From: Augochlora pura
Taxonomy: Eukaryota > Arthropoda > Insecta > Hymenoptera > Halictidae
Length of the DNA stretch: 64,000 bases
Assembly: GCF_028453695.1 (NCBI RefSeq)
Contig: NC_135775.1
Location: 11,114,046-11,178,045 of the forward strand
Reading direction: 5' to 3'
A program made the position numbers and the translations under genes. The notes beneath the pieces were generated by a model that was not told where the DNA came from, ran no database searches, and saw nothing but the letters and a program-made list of their open reading frames with translations. Positions 40,120 to 53,807 of the stretch are shown here, in pieces; positions within the stretch are counted from its first letter, which is position 1, and the number at the start of each line of letters is the position of its first letter.

Positions 40120-43100
40120 TCACGTAACTCGATGAAGGTTACACTTCGGTATATACTGATTAGTATCCAAGTGCCAACCTCTTGTTAGAGCACAAGGGTA
40201 ATGTGTGACAGCCTTGCAACCCCGTTTTACACACCCAATATTTGCTCCTGTTAAACCACAAGCGTCGCACATCGACTTTGCCGCGTCCCACACTGCTTCT
40301 TGTAAACCTGTTACTCTACCCCCTGTAAATAATAACAAAGGAAATTAGTTTCTTTTCATATAATTTGATGCCAATTATCTTATAATAAATTTCGTTCATT
40401 ATACCTGCCATATATACTCCAGCTGCCCAAACGGCACACTGTTCGTGAAGCCATACTTCCCAACGTTGTTCTTCCCCTGGTAGTACAGTCATACCAGTAA
40501 AAATGACATTCGTATTACTTTCTACAGAATTCCGTTTCTTTTTTCCCATTTTCGCAGTAAATTGATCAGCTAGTCCAGCATATCTCAAACTTCTTTTATT
40601 TTTACCGCCCTTTTTTTGTTCTGTAGTGATTTCTTGTTCATCTGCTGATAGAATTCCATCTTCTAAACGTTCTTTACCAATTAAATACGGACCGAATAAG
40701 TCACTTAAAACACCTGCTGGTACCTGTTTTACAAATAAAAAAAAACATCCTTGATGAATGAAATGCCCAAATTTCAATTCCCACTGCATACAAACATAAC
40801 AAACTATGATAAAACATACAGTGTAAGTTCCAGGTGCTATATGAGGACCAGCCAGATTGGGATGAGGTCGAGAAGGATCTCCAGGTACAACAGAATGAGG
40901 ACCCTGCTTACAAAATACGCAAACCCATGTAGAATCTGTTGTATGTGCATCATAGCGTGATGATAATGTTGAACTGAAGAGACCTGCTCTACTGACTTTA
41001 CCTAAACAGACCAAATACTGTGAAACTTACATCATCTATTATATACTGTCTATATAATAGACATTTTTTTAAATATTGTTGTAAATAGTATATATGTATA
41101 TACAAAAGTTAAAAATATGAAAAATACACACCCCTATAATCTAAATCATTCTGATGACTAAGTCTCTTACTTCTTCCTGCACTGCCGTTTCCAACACTTT
41201 TCCGCTTTTCTTTACTTTTTTCTTCTTCATCTTCCCTTGGAGCATTAACTACTTGAATGCTTAATGGGCTATCTCTTGGACCTTCAACATGAACTACCGG
41301 TCCACGAGATCTAATAGAACTTGCATTTGACCCAGAATCATATGCCATTTCTCTTAGTCCGTCTATTTTCGTATTTTTCTTCGTTTTTTTCGATACATTT
41401 TGTCTCTTTGAACTTTTAGACATTTTTCGTTTTTTGATTTCTTTTTGGGGTATGTCGTTAGCTATAGCTCCGAAAATATTTTCAGACGATCTAGATATTT
41501 TTCGTTTACCAGCTTGCACTTTAGTTTTCTTTCCTTTTTTTGCTGACACTTTTGTGTCAACTGTGGATGAAACATCAGTAAGATTTAGATTTTGTGTATC
41601 TTTTGGATGTAGAATACTATTTTCTAAATTATCTGTTTTTGTTGTGCTACCAGCTTGATCCTCAGATTCTGCAAGTTCTGTTTTTGATTCTTCCTTTTTG
41701 ACATCTGTCTCTGTTTCAACAATACCAGCAAACATTTTCTCTAGTTCTGATTCGACTTCGTTAAATGGATTTGTATTATTTACACCTTTTGGACTCGTGA
41801 CTTTTGAAAATTCAGTGGCGTCGTCGCTAGATTTTCTCCGAACCCTCTGATTTGTAGGTGTTGAACTTGGAGGTGTACTTTCGCTACTTCGTCGCCTTCT
41901 AATCGGTTGGTTCTCTTCGCTCCTTTCTTCTACATTATCTTCAACTTTGTCAGGTATTCTCTGTTCTACTGATTCAATATTATCTTCAACCTTTACAACT
42001 GGCACAACATTTGTCACATCTCCCGGTATTATTGGTTCACATGCCCTAGACTCTGATGGTTCTGTGGGTTCCAATTCCATATCTTCTACTTCTGTTTTGG
42101 AATCCTTACTAAGTCGTACAGGCTTCTCCAATTTTCTTTTCCTGCGTTGTTTGGTGTTGTCATTAGAATCGTCATTACTGAATGCTGGAGATACAACTTC
42201 ATCTTCCCTGTTTGGAGACTTTGATTTTTGTCGGTCTGGAGACATACTTTTGACACTAGATGTATCCTTTTCTTCTACTGGCATCACAATAACAGATCCA
42301 ATATTTTCAGCACTACCAAGTTTTTTGTTCCCACCTTCTAATTTTTCCAATAAAGAGTCGACACCTTTTTTACCTCTTTTCGGTAAATTTTTTGGTGATC
42401 TTACATTTGTTTCTTCAATTTTTCGATCTCGTTCCAACGATGACTCTCGTTTTGGACTGTCTGTTACATCTTTGTCTCCTTTAGAGGTGAGATTTACAAT
42501 AACAGGTAGAACATTTCTTGGCACTTGTGCAATAACGCTTAATGTATCTTTATTTTTCGTAACTTCAGATTCTTTTTTATCTGGCATTACCCTTTCAATT
42601 GTTACACTAGGTGGTAGATTTATCACTTTTTGCGCAAAATTATCTACACTTATTTCCTTAATTTTATCATGGAGGTTTGCCACGCCTTTTTCACTGAACG
42701 GAGTTTGCCCAAAGTTTTTCACTGTTATTTTAGGTGTTGTAGCTTCTTTTGTTGAAAGTGAAACTGGCTCACTAACAGAATTAGGTGTTGGAACCGATGA
42801 ACTAATTCCACTATCCGACGAAGTTTCTCCATTTAAAGGTATAGGAGGAGATATTATATTTCCATTTCTACTACTTTTATCTACATTTCTCGCAGTCAAA
42901 CTTATTGGAATATCTTGAGGTATTCGAGAATAATTTTCAGGGATAATTTCGGATGTAGAAGATAAGTCTAATGTACTCTGTGAACCTGGTGAGTTTCTAT
43001 ACTGACTTTGATTCTGTCTATTATCTACTAGCATTTGTAAACTAAATAAAGGATTTCCTGGAGTATTGGCTGGAGTAACACTCTTTGATGGAACAGTTGG

Positions 43101-44388
43101 TGTATGCCATGTTGGAGGTGCTTGAGTATGTGCAAGTTGAGGTGTAAGTTGTGATGTTATATGAGATGCCCTTGCCATAGATGGATGTGTATAAAATCCA
43201 GCTGGACTTAATGCAGCACCAGACAGAGCTGTTGGATGAATATTTAAGCCTGAAACTAGATAAATAAAAATCAATGTTTTTCTTAAGAACTAAGGGTATA
43301 ATACTTAATGCTCACAGAAACTTATATACAAGCACATTAAATAACATTACCTTGACCTTGTGTCATTGTAAGATGATTCCAAACTGTTTGTGGCGGAGGT
43401 GTGCCAACCGGAGGTCGGCTATGACCTGGATATTGTCCTGACATTTTGAAATCCTCCCAATTACTTAATATTGATTTGCAGACACTTGCAAAATAAGTGT
43501 TCTTTGACTTATTTGTATGTTGCTCTGTAGAAAATTCACTTTTAAAATTAATAACTTTAACATTCAATGTAAAATGTTTAAAAGTAATATTTGCACTTTT
43601 CTTTTCACATAAAGACAATGAGGATTTCTTATTTGAATATTTATTAAAAGAATTTGTTTGATCTAAATATCTATGTGATGCATTGTCAAGGTTTACTTTA
43701 GAATTTTCTAAATCTGAAAATTTGAATAAACTGTAGTCAACTCCCTCTGATTATGTAGAATAAGTTTTCTGTATTACAGGAATGGTCTGTAATATTTGAG
43801 ATGGCATAGTTATTTAAATTTGTTTCTGGATGTAATAATATACATAAATATTTATATTTCTGTACTGCTGTCTATTATAACACAGATTTTATGGTTCCTT
43901 AAGGTGTTTTATAAATTAAATGATTTGTTTTCTTCAGTAACACAAAACAGATTATAAGCACTGTCTCAATGTTTCAGATAAATTTCTGTACTATGCAATA
44001 TTTTGTATTATGTTCAGGTATCCTGGTATAACATTATTAAAATATCTATGGTAATCGCAGATCAATTTCCAACTTCAAAGTACTTTTTATTATATAATAT
44101 TAACCATTTTGGTACGAAAAATATTATTTAAGTCTACTCTGCTATCACCACTCTGATGGGTAGTATAACTTTTCTTGTAGTATTATAAAGGTATTATTTC
44201 AGACTTCTTTCTTCAATATATTAGAATTTTACTATATTTTTGCACAATGGTGGTAAAAAATTTATAAATCAATTACCATATATTGAATTTAAATATAACA
44301 CACCTGTATTTTCCTCCTTATGACATGAATTGTATGTATTTGGTACACCACCATGTGCTACCAATTCTTGTATATGATTCCACTGCAT
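40120..44388 (-). CDS. TCF20/RAI1-like chromatin protein with C-terminal ePHD finger
   Basis: Coding exons: 44388-44304, 43746-43351, 43255-41132, 41001-40820, 40723-40405, 40322-40120; 3309 nt, 1102 aa, all phases consistent. The N-terminal two thirds is disordered: Pro/Ser/Thr-rich, then charged with Lys/Arg clusters (QRRKRKLEKPVRLSK, GKKGKKTKVQAGKRK) suited to nuclear import. The last 220 residues form an extended PHD. First comes WVCVFCKQG, then DLFGPYLIGKE, WLHEQCAVWAAGVYMAGGRV and GLQEAV. It ends with a second zinc cluster, CDACGLTGANIGCVKRGC, HYPCAL and KCNLHR. This order (DLFGPY, LW.HE.CAVW..GVY, G...GLQEA, GA..GC...GC, YHYPCA) is characteristic of vertebrate TCF20 and RAI1, nuclear chromatin readers and transcription co-regulators. 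The start is the first in-frame ATG (MQWNHIQELV) of the first coding exon, but the frame is open upstream, so a longer N-terminus is possible. Confidence 0.88.
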
Positions 44389-44438
44389 GAAATTATTTGA
44401 TAGCGCCCATTTTGGCGCAACTCCAAGTATGAATAGCC
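44389..44438 (-). other. 5' UTR portion of the first coding exon, TCF20/RAI1-like gene
   Basis: The exon begins after the acceptor TTTGCAG at 44439. The 50 bases before the ATG are open in frame, so they are either UTR or coding sequence continued from an unseen exon. Confidence 0.5.
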
Positions 44439-45599
44439 CTGCAAATGAAAATTTTAGATAACAACTGCATTGTAATTATACTTCTTTTATTCCATAGTTC
44501 CATAGTATCAAATAGCTATAATAGAATCTTATTAGAGCATCAACTAAAATGAGAACTTTTTAACTTTTTATCAGAAATAGTTATATTTATATTATAAAAA
44601 TATGTTTGTAATTATATCACTCTTTGTCATTTTTTATAATAGCAATATCGGTGAAAGAAATCATAGAAATTATCTTGATCATAACTGGTAACAGATATAA
44701 ACCTTTTACATTTTGTTTATAAATATCTTCTACACACTTATTCAATTTATGATTATTTTCTAAATTACATAAATTAGAAGTTTTAACTACTCTTCCATGT
44801 AAATTATAATTACAAATGTATCCAGTCTTTGAAATTATTGGTAAGAGTAGTTTATAGCAACACAAATGGTTTCTCTGAATCAAATTTCAACTGGATATAT
44901 AGAAATTAAATGTTTAAGTATATCTTTTATAATAAATATTGAAACCTCTAATATTACAAGGCTGACAAAAATATATGTGAACACAAGATAACGTTTTTAT
45001 AAAACATTCACAGTTAAAAGAGACAGCGTAACTTATATTAAATATTTACAATTAAAATAATTCACAAAATACAAAACCTTTTTGGCATATAGTTTACACA
45101 TTGGGATATTTAATTTTTACATTCATCATGTTAGTAAAAATATAAATATTGTTATTAAATATTATTATATCAATTATTAATCTTGTTACTGGATTATAGA
45201 ATTGATTTTAATGGAACAAACTAATAAGAAGACATTTTTAAAAGGCTACTAATTTTATATTGTCCACAAAACAACATACTAATATAACATAGTATCACTA
45301 ATTATTACAATTATTCCTTTATACCGATTCATACACAATAGAAATCAGTAAAACGTCTAGAATAGAAAATATTTAAGCTCTGTCAAAAATAGGGAGAAAC
45401 GGATATAATTGAAAATAGTAACAGGAACATCAACATTTGAAAATACAGCAATTACATGATGTCGTTTGAAACAGTATGCAGCACTTATATTGTCAAAATT
45501 GTTGTTGATAGATCGAACACGTCAAGATCTAAAGCATCTGTCAGAACAGCACTAAGAAGAGATTGTAACGGTTTCTAGAGATACACAATATATGGAATA
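44439..45599. other. Probable first intron of the TCF20/RAI1-like gene
   Basis: AT-rich, with no coding signal, lying between the first coding exon and the GC-richer block to the right. Confidence 0.4.
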
Positions 45600-46620
45600 G
45601 CAGTGTAAGTGTTTTATAGTCGATGTTACCCACGAGGGGAGCGATGAGCATGCGAGTGTGACACCGTGTATCTCGATATCCTCAGCCGACAGCGTCGTAG
45701 CTGGACAGAGTTCGCGTGCTTTTTCGTAAATTCCAGTGGCATGCAGTATGCGTAGTTATATTGCACGATATCATACGTATACACGAACAGAATCACATTA
45801 ACCAACTAGTACTTGTACACTTGTAAAAAATACACACTGTCGCACGAATGAACCCATAAGCGAATGACGTGTGTCGCGTGTGCACACGCCTATGCACGCA
45901 CAACGTGCAACGCGTGGAGAGAAGACATTCCAACCCCGCGAAACTGCACACACACACACACACAACCACTTACACACACGCATATACAAATGAGCGAACA
46001 GGGATGTGGTCCCCGCACCTGAATAGTATCGCTGATAACGCGCGAGTCGCGTGTCTTAACTCATGGAACAACGTGCACGTATTCAAAAATCGCAAGTTAG
46101 ACGCGCGATCTTTGGCTGACGCCTAAATATTGCATTCTAGACACATTAAAATAATTCTTGATTCCACTTTGGTGAAGTATGATCTAAGACAGACAGATTG
46201 TATTTTGTACAGAGTAAACGCGTTGCATTATACCGGCACGCATGCACGCACGTATGTATCATGCACAATTTAGCCACCGCACATAACACCAACACCCCGA
46301 CAGGACGTACGACACGGACATGGGTGCCTCTTTCTTTCGCGTAAATCGATGGGCACACTCGATTTCACTGAGTTTTCCCGGTGGGCCCTTAATCGCGATA
46401 CATACTACCGATGGCCATTATGATTTGAACATAGTTGCGGATTTATTACGGAATACGCACCTTCCGCACAGAGCCCTTGCCAGGGGCTGGCGAATTTACG
46501 ATTTTCAGCCAAAAAATCGTCGGGGCATCAACCAAAGCAGAATTTCAACAATGGTGGCCGCTAGCGAGCGAGCCGCATGCAATGCTGACACCTTGCGGTG
46601 GCGGCGTCAATTACGTGTCT
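45600..46620 (-). promoter_or_regulatory. Probable promoter / first noncoding exon region
   Basis: A CpG-rich block in otherwise AT-rich DNA, just upstream of the leftward TCF20/RAI1-like gene. Open frames on both strands here are short and show no conserved motif. The promoter role is inferred from composition and position only. It could also serve transcription to the right, towards INPP5E. Confidence 0.45.
45946..45964. repeat. (CA)n dinucleotide microsatellite
   Basis: Nine to ten CA units, followed by looser CA-rich sequence. Confidence 0.85.
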
Positions 46621-49600
46621 ATCTCATTCTTTCTGATATTACCTTTTTCTCATTTATAACTCTACACTACAATGTTCTATATACATATTCTACCTTTTGT
46701 GCGAATACGCATCTTTTTTGGCTACGAACGAATTTACACAAATAATATAATCTCATACTTTTCCATATAATTGTCATAATATTTAAACATACGATCATAG
46801 CGTACGAAAGTATTATTACGTTTATATAAACTTTCGCAAAAAGTCAACAATACGATCTGCACGTATGAATATAATTATACACATATGAGAAGAAATTATA
46901 TATATTTTTAAATTAATTCTAAACTCTAAACTGTAATCTTTTTGCAAAAAATAAAGAATATGTTTCTGTATACATATATAAATTACAGTAATATTTTGCA
47001 AATATGTTATACTCTGTGATCCCTATATAAAGTTTTATATATTATTTAGTTGGCAAATAAAAGTATCTAAAAAATTTCGTTCAAACACAATTACTATATG
47101 CAACACTGTACATAAGAATTACTCTATCTATCATCATATCATAAGTACAATTCATACCAGAAAGTTAATTAAAACATATGTCGACCCTTAACGTTAGCCA
47201 TGTTTCTCGCACATATGTGCATATGTTTATGTACATACGGATTCTTTTCCATTGGAATTCTGTCGATATTTTCAGTACACCATTCAAAAGCGCGGGTACA
47301 AACTTTATTTAAAAGATTTATCATTGTTTAATGAAATGTAATATTTTAAAACTGCTACTGCAAATTAAAATAAATAAAATGTAAATTTATGTATTATGTA
47401 ATAATGCACCTTTTTCCAAAATATAGTGAAAATTATATGTGAAATAATATGATAAATTTAATTAATTTCGTAACGCTGGTACCCATGCATCGATTTTCTG
47501 ACATCAGTTTGTATATTTCTTTACAGTTATTTTATTTATTATTAGAAAGCTATTTAAAGATAACAAAATTTGCACATAATAATACAGATTAACGTGGAAA
47601 CATTAAATCAATTTCAAAATATTTAACTAAATGATTACATGTAAATGTACATTAAGTGCATTTTATTAAGGCTACTTACCACAGTGTGACATTTCTTCTA
47701 CTGCTGTGTCCAATATACGTATGGATGCATGCATACAATATCACCGTACATATATGCATAATTGTACGGTGATTTTCAATGTAGAAGTATCATGACTTTG
47801 CTGTAATTAAATTTAAATAATAATAGGATCCACTATACATCATCTTACCACGTATAATAATATTATTTAAGAAATGCATTTTCAGATTTACGTACTTTTA
47901 TTGTACTAGGTATAGAACGATTTGCACATCTTTCACAATTTTTCGTCAAAAATATACATATATTCGGATAATTATTTGTACAGTGTACATTTCTATTAAA
48001 TTTTTATGAATTAATTTTACACTGATGTCCCTTTATCATACGTTATGTTTATGCAAATTTCATTACATTTTCTTTACAATTTATATATAAAATCGGTAAG
48101 ATTTATGAAATATGGATAGACATTAAAATACTTTAAATGTATAATCAAATAATTATATGAAAACACTATTGTTTTGTTCTATATATTAAATGACTTATGC
48201 ATTTCTGTATATACCTTCAGGTATACATGTATCGTCAACATAAATAAACATCATGGTGACGCAACCCTCCAAGCAGCACTGAACAACAAGGTGTACGTAT
48301 CTGTGTACATACTTGATGCACACATATACAAAGTAGGCATAGGAGGTAGTATATTGTGTATTGCGTCACAGGTAGTATCTTCTACCAATAATATGGCGTT
48401 TATAAACGTCGTCTGCTCAGTTTGACAGATGGAATTTTCTCTTAAAATTAAAAAGTATTCCATCTTTTGAGGATAACAAAGAAGGCTTTCTACAATAATT
48501 TTACTAAAAATTACAAAAAGTTTCAATTTTACAAAGGACATTATCTTATACAATACACATACAGTATAATAACATCACTGCTGTTTGACCGATAGCTGCG
48601 CAAGTTCAGAAATTAGCCCCCAAATGTGAATGAAGCAATATTTCGACGCGTGACAGTTTCATGTGTAATAAAAATAATTACTGCTACATAATAGCTATAA
48701 ATCACAGATATTATTAATCTTTAAACAATATAACACGCGTATTATGCCGTTCATTTTACTGTATACAGAAAAATGGAAGCAGAAGTCAGAGTTAATCGTC
48801 CGTCAAGTATTTTCAATTGCAATGCAGTTTGTTATGGATTTGGCGTGAATGACGTGTCAATGCATTACTAATGCGAGAATCAAAGTCAAAGTGAATTTCA
48901 TAACGGAATAAAAAAAAGTGTATGTAATTTAAACCAAATTTATTTGTAATATTCAACCGACAATGTTTTCATACAACATAATATTAAGAAAGAAGGAAAA
49001 TTCAGAAGGATAAATCTCTTGAGCATAATCAAATATACATACATTTATGTTTATACGTGAATACACACACACACATATATATTGATATCTATACAGATAT
49101 ATATGTTTATGCATCTTGCAATGAAAAAAAATACCGTGCCTATGATACTAAGGCAACAAAGATTCAAACTAAATTGCCATCCTAAATAGTACATGTACAA
49201 ACATATATTTGCATCTACTCTAATCACATTGCCTACATTACAGTCTGTATAAAAGTATTAAAGTGATTAATATTTGAAGCATAATTACGTTAACATAATA
49301 TTAAATGTATCTATTTGGATATCTAAAAATGCCATCATTAAACTATTAGCAAAATAAATCATTACATTTGTTGACAAGATGAAACACCATGATTTACAAT
49401 TTTAGTCTATATTATACAATTTAATATATATGCTGGAAGGATTACACATAATTATATAAAAATGTGCATAAAAAGCAAATGTTATAGTTATAAATATTAA
49501 AACAATAATTGATTACATGATGAGACACATTGAAAAAAAACATGTTTACAATTATTATTACACGATAAAATAAAGTTTGATTTATTTTATAATATTACAT

Positions 49601-49731
49601 ACAATACAAAATTGGCTTGGACATTTCTTAATTGATGAACTAAATATAGTCATCAATAGAATAATTTATTTTGTGGTAATGAATTATTTATATTGTATTC
49701 AAAATATATTCAAGTAATTAAGAACATCACT
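46621..49731. other. Intergenic region upstream of INPP5E
   Basis: AT-rich. It contains a 10-bp stem, ATCACCGTAC/GTACGGTGAT, at about 47,740-47,772, and a short TATA/CA-rich simple sequence at about 49,060-49,100. Untranslated INPP5E leader exons may lie here. No coding exon was recognised. Confidence 0.4.
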
Positions 49732-52700
49732 ATGGAGCAAAATGAAGAAAATGGTATATCTAATGCAACAAATACTACTAGAACAGAAATTTCACCTAAA
49801 TCTAAACAAAAGAAAAAGTCTCTTTGCCATATGCTTATGAACAAAAAAACCAAAGTTGGCTGTTTGGAAACATCTTATAAAGACAGTAATTCAAAGAAGA
49901 ATACTAAAACAGAAAATTCACAACATGGATCTCATACTAGTACAAAACTGTCATTGTGTTGTGCAATAACAGAACGCAGCAGAACACCACCACAAAGTTT
50001 AACTGTTAGTAGATTATCTCCAACTACATTAAGTCGTACATCTGTGAAATCTGAAGTAGTTTCTGTTAATGGAAATTGCCAAACTGATGTATTAGTAGAC
50101 CAGGAATATGTATATACACCAAATAGTACACATAGCATTCAAGAAAATACTTCGGACAAAAATAATATTTTTGTTGGAAAAGAACAACAGCAGCAAAGTA
50201 CTTTTGTTGAAGGTAAGAAAGAAAATTTATATTCAATAATGATATATTACAATTTACTTCTTGTAATTTATTTAAAATAATATAAATGCAAGCATATTAT
50301 TTATTTCAATATTTTCTTACCTTTTATATAAATAATATACGTCATTCAATTGAATTCATTTAAGCACACAAGTTCTTTCCTATACTTATACCTTTTTCTG
50401 TCGACTGCTTAATCTGATTAAATCATGTGCTGACCTTGTACATCCCCACCTTGTCTTATTTCATTGCTGTAGAAGAAAGATTGGTTTTATTGCTCTCATA
50501 CAAGGAGAAGTGTAGGTTTTACTGAGAATCAGTTGAGATTTAATTTTTGACGTTAGAACATGTTGAAAGCAGAATTTAAATAGCATTTGCAAAAAATGGC
50601 AGATGCATATGCTAAAGGCAAAACACCTTCTTTCCTTGCTAAATTGTATCGAAAGTTTAAAAAAAATGGAAATGAAAAACTAAAAGAAGGAAAGAAAGAA
50701 AATTCAGAAATCAAAGAAACTTCAAAGGAATTTATTGATAATTTAAACATTGAAGTTTATAGCGATATATATGAAAATAAAAATGTGTCAGTGTTGCAAC
50801 CAGATTTTAACAGTAAATTAAATATTGGTATTGCTGGAAACAATTCAAAAGATTATGACAATACAAGAGCTGTGTTTACTGTACCTTCAAATTCAAAACA
50901 AACATGTAAAACATATACTGATAATATATCTACACATAACAATAGTGTCATCAATATGAATGTGTACACAGGGAAAAAGGAATTTACTTCTAACTCAGAC
51001 AGGAATTTAGATATAAAAATTGCTTTCCTAGCACAATCTTATCAATCGAAAGAAAATGATTCTACAAAATATTTAAATTCTTCTATTACAACACCAAATT
51101 TGGTACCAAATTCTAATACTGCAAGGTTTTCACATGAAACGCATAAATTATTAATAAGAGAAACAAAAACAGTAGGCCAAGAAAGTAGTGAAGATAGCGA
51201 TTTTTCTGCAGATTTAACAGAAGATTTATTTGAAGAATCATCAGAAGATGAAAATGAAATTTTTATTGAGAATGAAAGAAGTGAAAAAAATTTAAAGGAT
51301 GAATATTTTACAAAAGGAAAATATATCACATATTTCTTTCTGGAAATGGAACGGCAGTTTTACAATCCTCATGAAGTTTACACTATGGTTCAATATAGTG
51401 AATCTAATAATACTGAAAACCCAGGAAAAGAAGGTACAATAAATGAAGTATATTTGCTGCTTAAAATTTTATTCTTGTGCTTCTTCAAATATTTTTTATT
51501 TCGTTAGTATAAAAATACTGTATTATTCTGATTATGCATTCACTTTATAAACTATTGGTATTTAAGACATGATCTTATTTGTTATGCAAATGTCATAAAG
51601 TATACTATGTAATGGTACACTTCCTTGTAAGTAATTCATAATAATTTATGCATATTAATGATCTGAGACAAAAAAAAATAAAAATCATACGTTTTTGTAC
51701 ATTAATCAAGTAATTATATACATGATCATAACATGTACTTCATGTAAATTCAGGTATCTGAAAGGAAGCAATTACAGTAATTTTGGTTTTATTATGAGTA
51801 CACATTATACTTCATTCCATTTTATTTAAACACTGTGGTGAACAGGAAATTGACTTGAATAAATGTTAACAAATCAAGAAACGTTTATTTTCATCAATAA
51901 TTATTTCACTCCATCTCAAAAGATATTGTATTTTAGTTTTGTGGTACATATATTTTATTATTGTTATAAAAAGAATGAGTTTTTACAAATTATAAACGAA
52001 AGTTTACATATGTATTAAAGATAATTTATGTGGTGACCATAAATACTGTACCTTTCTTCAAACAATGAATTTATAATTTTATTACTTTTTCATGTTTTAG
52101 GTGAAAATTCATCTTCTGGATCTATTTCTCCAAATGTTCCTACATGCATAAGACAAAAACTGGTACATAGACGTTCAGTGGATAATTTAGTAGTAAATTC
52201 ACCAACAAATTCTATGCGACACTCAAGTCCTGAATCTGTACGGAGTGCACCTGTTCAGCTTAAACCTCGTTCTACATCACATGACGCTCTCTCTAAGAAA
52301 AAGGAACGTCATCGGTCACAAACAAGTGGACTTTCTGTAGATAGTTTAGCAAAACAAGCGTTATTAGCAGCACAAATCCCTAATCTGATTCCGACACAAA
52401 AAGCACGTGAAAGGTATGTATAAGAACTTAAAAAAATTGTAATTCTACATACGTTTTAATTTTATATAAAAACCATGTTACTATTTATCATTTTATTATA
52501 GAAATTTTCTTCATGGAAGAATTGCAGCAAATTCTTTACTTGGACCTGTAGAACTTGAGAAAGTTTTACCAAATCGTGAATTGAAAATTTTTGTTGGAAC
52601 ATGGAACATGAATGGACAAAATCCACCAAATCAATTAAATGATTTCATGTTACCATCAGATATAGAAACTGTTCCAGACTTGTTAGCAATTGGAACACAA

Positions 52701-53807
52701 GAATCGTGTTCTGAACGAAATGAGTGGGAAGCAGCTTTACAGGAAACTCTTGGTCCTTCTCATGTATTACTCTTTAGTACTGGTTTAGGAACATTACATC
52801 TCGCTCTCTTTTTAAGAAGAGATTTAATTTGGTTTTGTTCTATTGCTGAAGATGCTAGTTTTTCTACAAGAACAGGTACTGCTTTTCGAACAAAAGGAGC
52901 AGTAGCTATAGCTTTAATGTTATTTGGTACAAGTTTTCTGTTTGTTACTGCACATCTAACTGCACATCAAGATAAAGTCAAAGAACGAGTCAATGATATT
53001 AAAAGAATAATCAGAAATCTTGATCTTCCAAAAGATTTACCTATAAGACACAGGAGCAAAGGTACAAATATTGTTACTCATTTTAATGCATTTTGTTATT
53101 TAATTTCACTTAATTGCATAATCATTGAAAATAATGAAAATTTTAGATGTAACACAAAATTTCGATTGTGTATTCTGGTGTGGTGACTTAAATTTTCGTT
53201 TGGCTCAACCAAGAGAAGAAGTTATACAATGGGTTACAGATACATGCTTTCCTCAACAATCCCCAGTAAATTTACATAAAGACCAATTACGAACAACTCT
53301 TAATGAAGGAGCTGTTTTACGCGGATTTGAAGAAGCACCTATTACGTTTCCACCCACCTATAAATATGACCCTGGAACACAGAATTTTGACTCAAGTAGT
53401 AAGCAACGCACACCTGCATATACTGATAGGATTCTGTTTAAGGGAAAAGAACATACAAAAGGATATATTCGAAGAGTTAGTCACGAAAGCACAAATTCAT
53501 ATAAAGATGGAGTAATAGAATGCTTATTATATGATTCTGTACCAAGCATTTGTACTTCAGATCATAAACCTGTGTGGGGTGTTTTCAAAACAACTATAAG
53601 GCCTGGTATTGACATGTATGTACTTATAATATCTATAGATAATTAATTCAAACTTACAAAATGTTGCAATGGTTAATTAATATTTCTTACAGAATTCCTT
53701 TAGGTGGTGGTTTGTTTAATCGTGAAGTATATTTAGAGGGCATAAAAAGACGTGCAGCTGCTATGGATGAGTCATATGGAATTTCGAAAGTATGTTCAAT
53801 TCAATAG
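49732..53807 (+). CDS. INPP5E: INPP5E-type phosphoinositide 5-phosphatase
   Basis: Coding exons: 49732-50212, 52101-52413, 52502-53061, 53147-53615, 53693-53807; 1938 nt, 645 aa. The N-terminus (MEQNEENGI) is Ser/Thr-rich and disordered. From about residue 285 comes the 5-phosphatase domain with its signature blocks: FVGTWNMNGQNPP (metal-binding Asn), LLAIGTQES (catalytic Glu region), TAHLTAHQDKVKERVNDI, FWCGDLNFRL, PAYTDRILFK and SDHKPVWGVF. The protein ends SKVCSIQ, a CAAX box for prenylation. The GTWNMNGQ..P variant and the prenylated tail identify the INPP5E (72-kDa, pharbin) subfamily. These enzymes remove the 5-phosphate from PtdIns(4,5)P2 and PtdIns(3,4,5)P3 and in animals act at the primary cilium and other membranes. 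A second candidate first exon (50596-51433) can join the same exon-2 acceptor. Confidence 0.93.
50596..51433 (+). CDS. INPP5E: Alternative N-terminal exon of INPP5E
   Basis: An 838-nt open exon from ATG (MADAYAKGKTPSFLAKLYRK) to a donor AAGAAG/GTACAA in phase 1. That phase joins exactly to the exon starting at 52101, the same acceptor used by the 49732 exon. The encoded part is Lys-rich at the start, then Asn/Ser-rich, with an acidic stretch (ESSEDENEIF) near the end. An in-frame TAG lies just upstream (50581-50583), so it is read as an alternative first coding exon. A cassette-exon reading from a weak acceptor at 50602 is also phase-compatible. A pyrimidine-rich acceptor at about 50,473 suggests a preceding noncoding exon. 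Confidence 0.6.

Noticed and set aside
41947..42918. Long plus-strand open frame of 323 codons
   Set aside because: It lies exactly opposite the large TCF20/RAI1-like exon, is rich in Ser/Thr/Leu/Phe as expected from the complement of Lys/Glu/Ser codons, and has no recognisable motif.
44617..44883. Minus-strand frame of 88 codons upstream of the first TCF20/RAI1-like coding exon
   Set aside because: Lies in the presumed first intron, lacks splice signals in phase and has no conserved motif.
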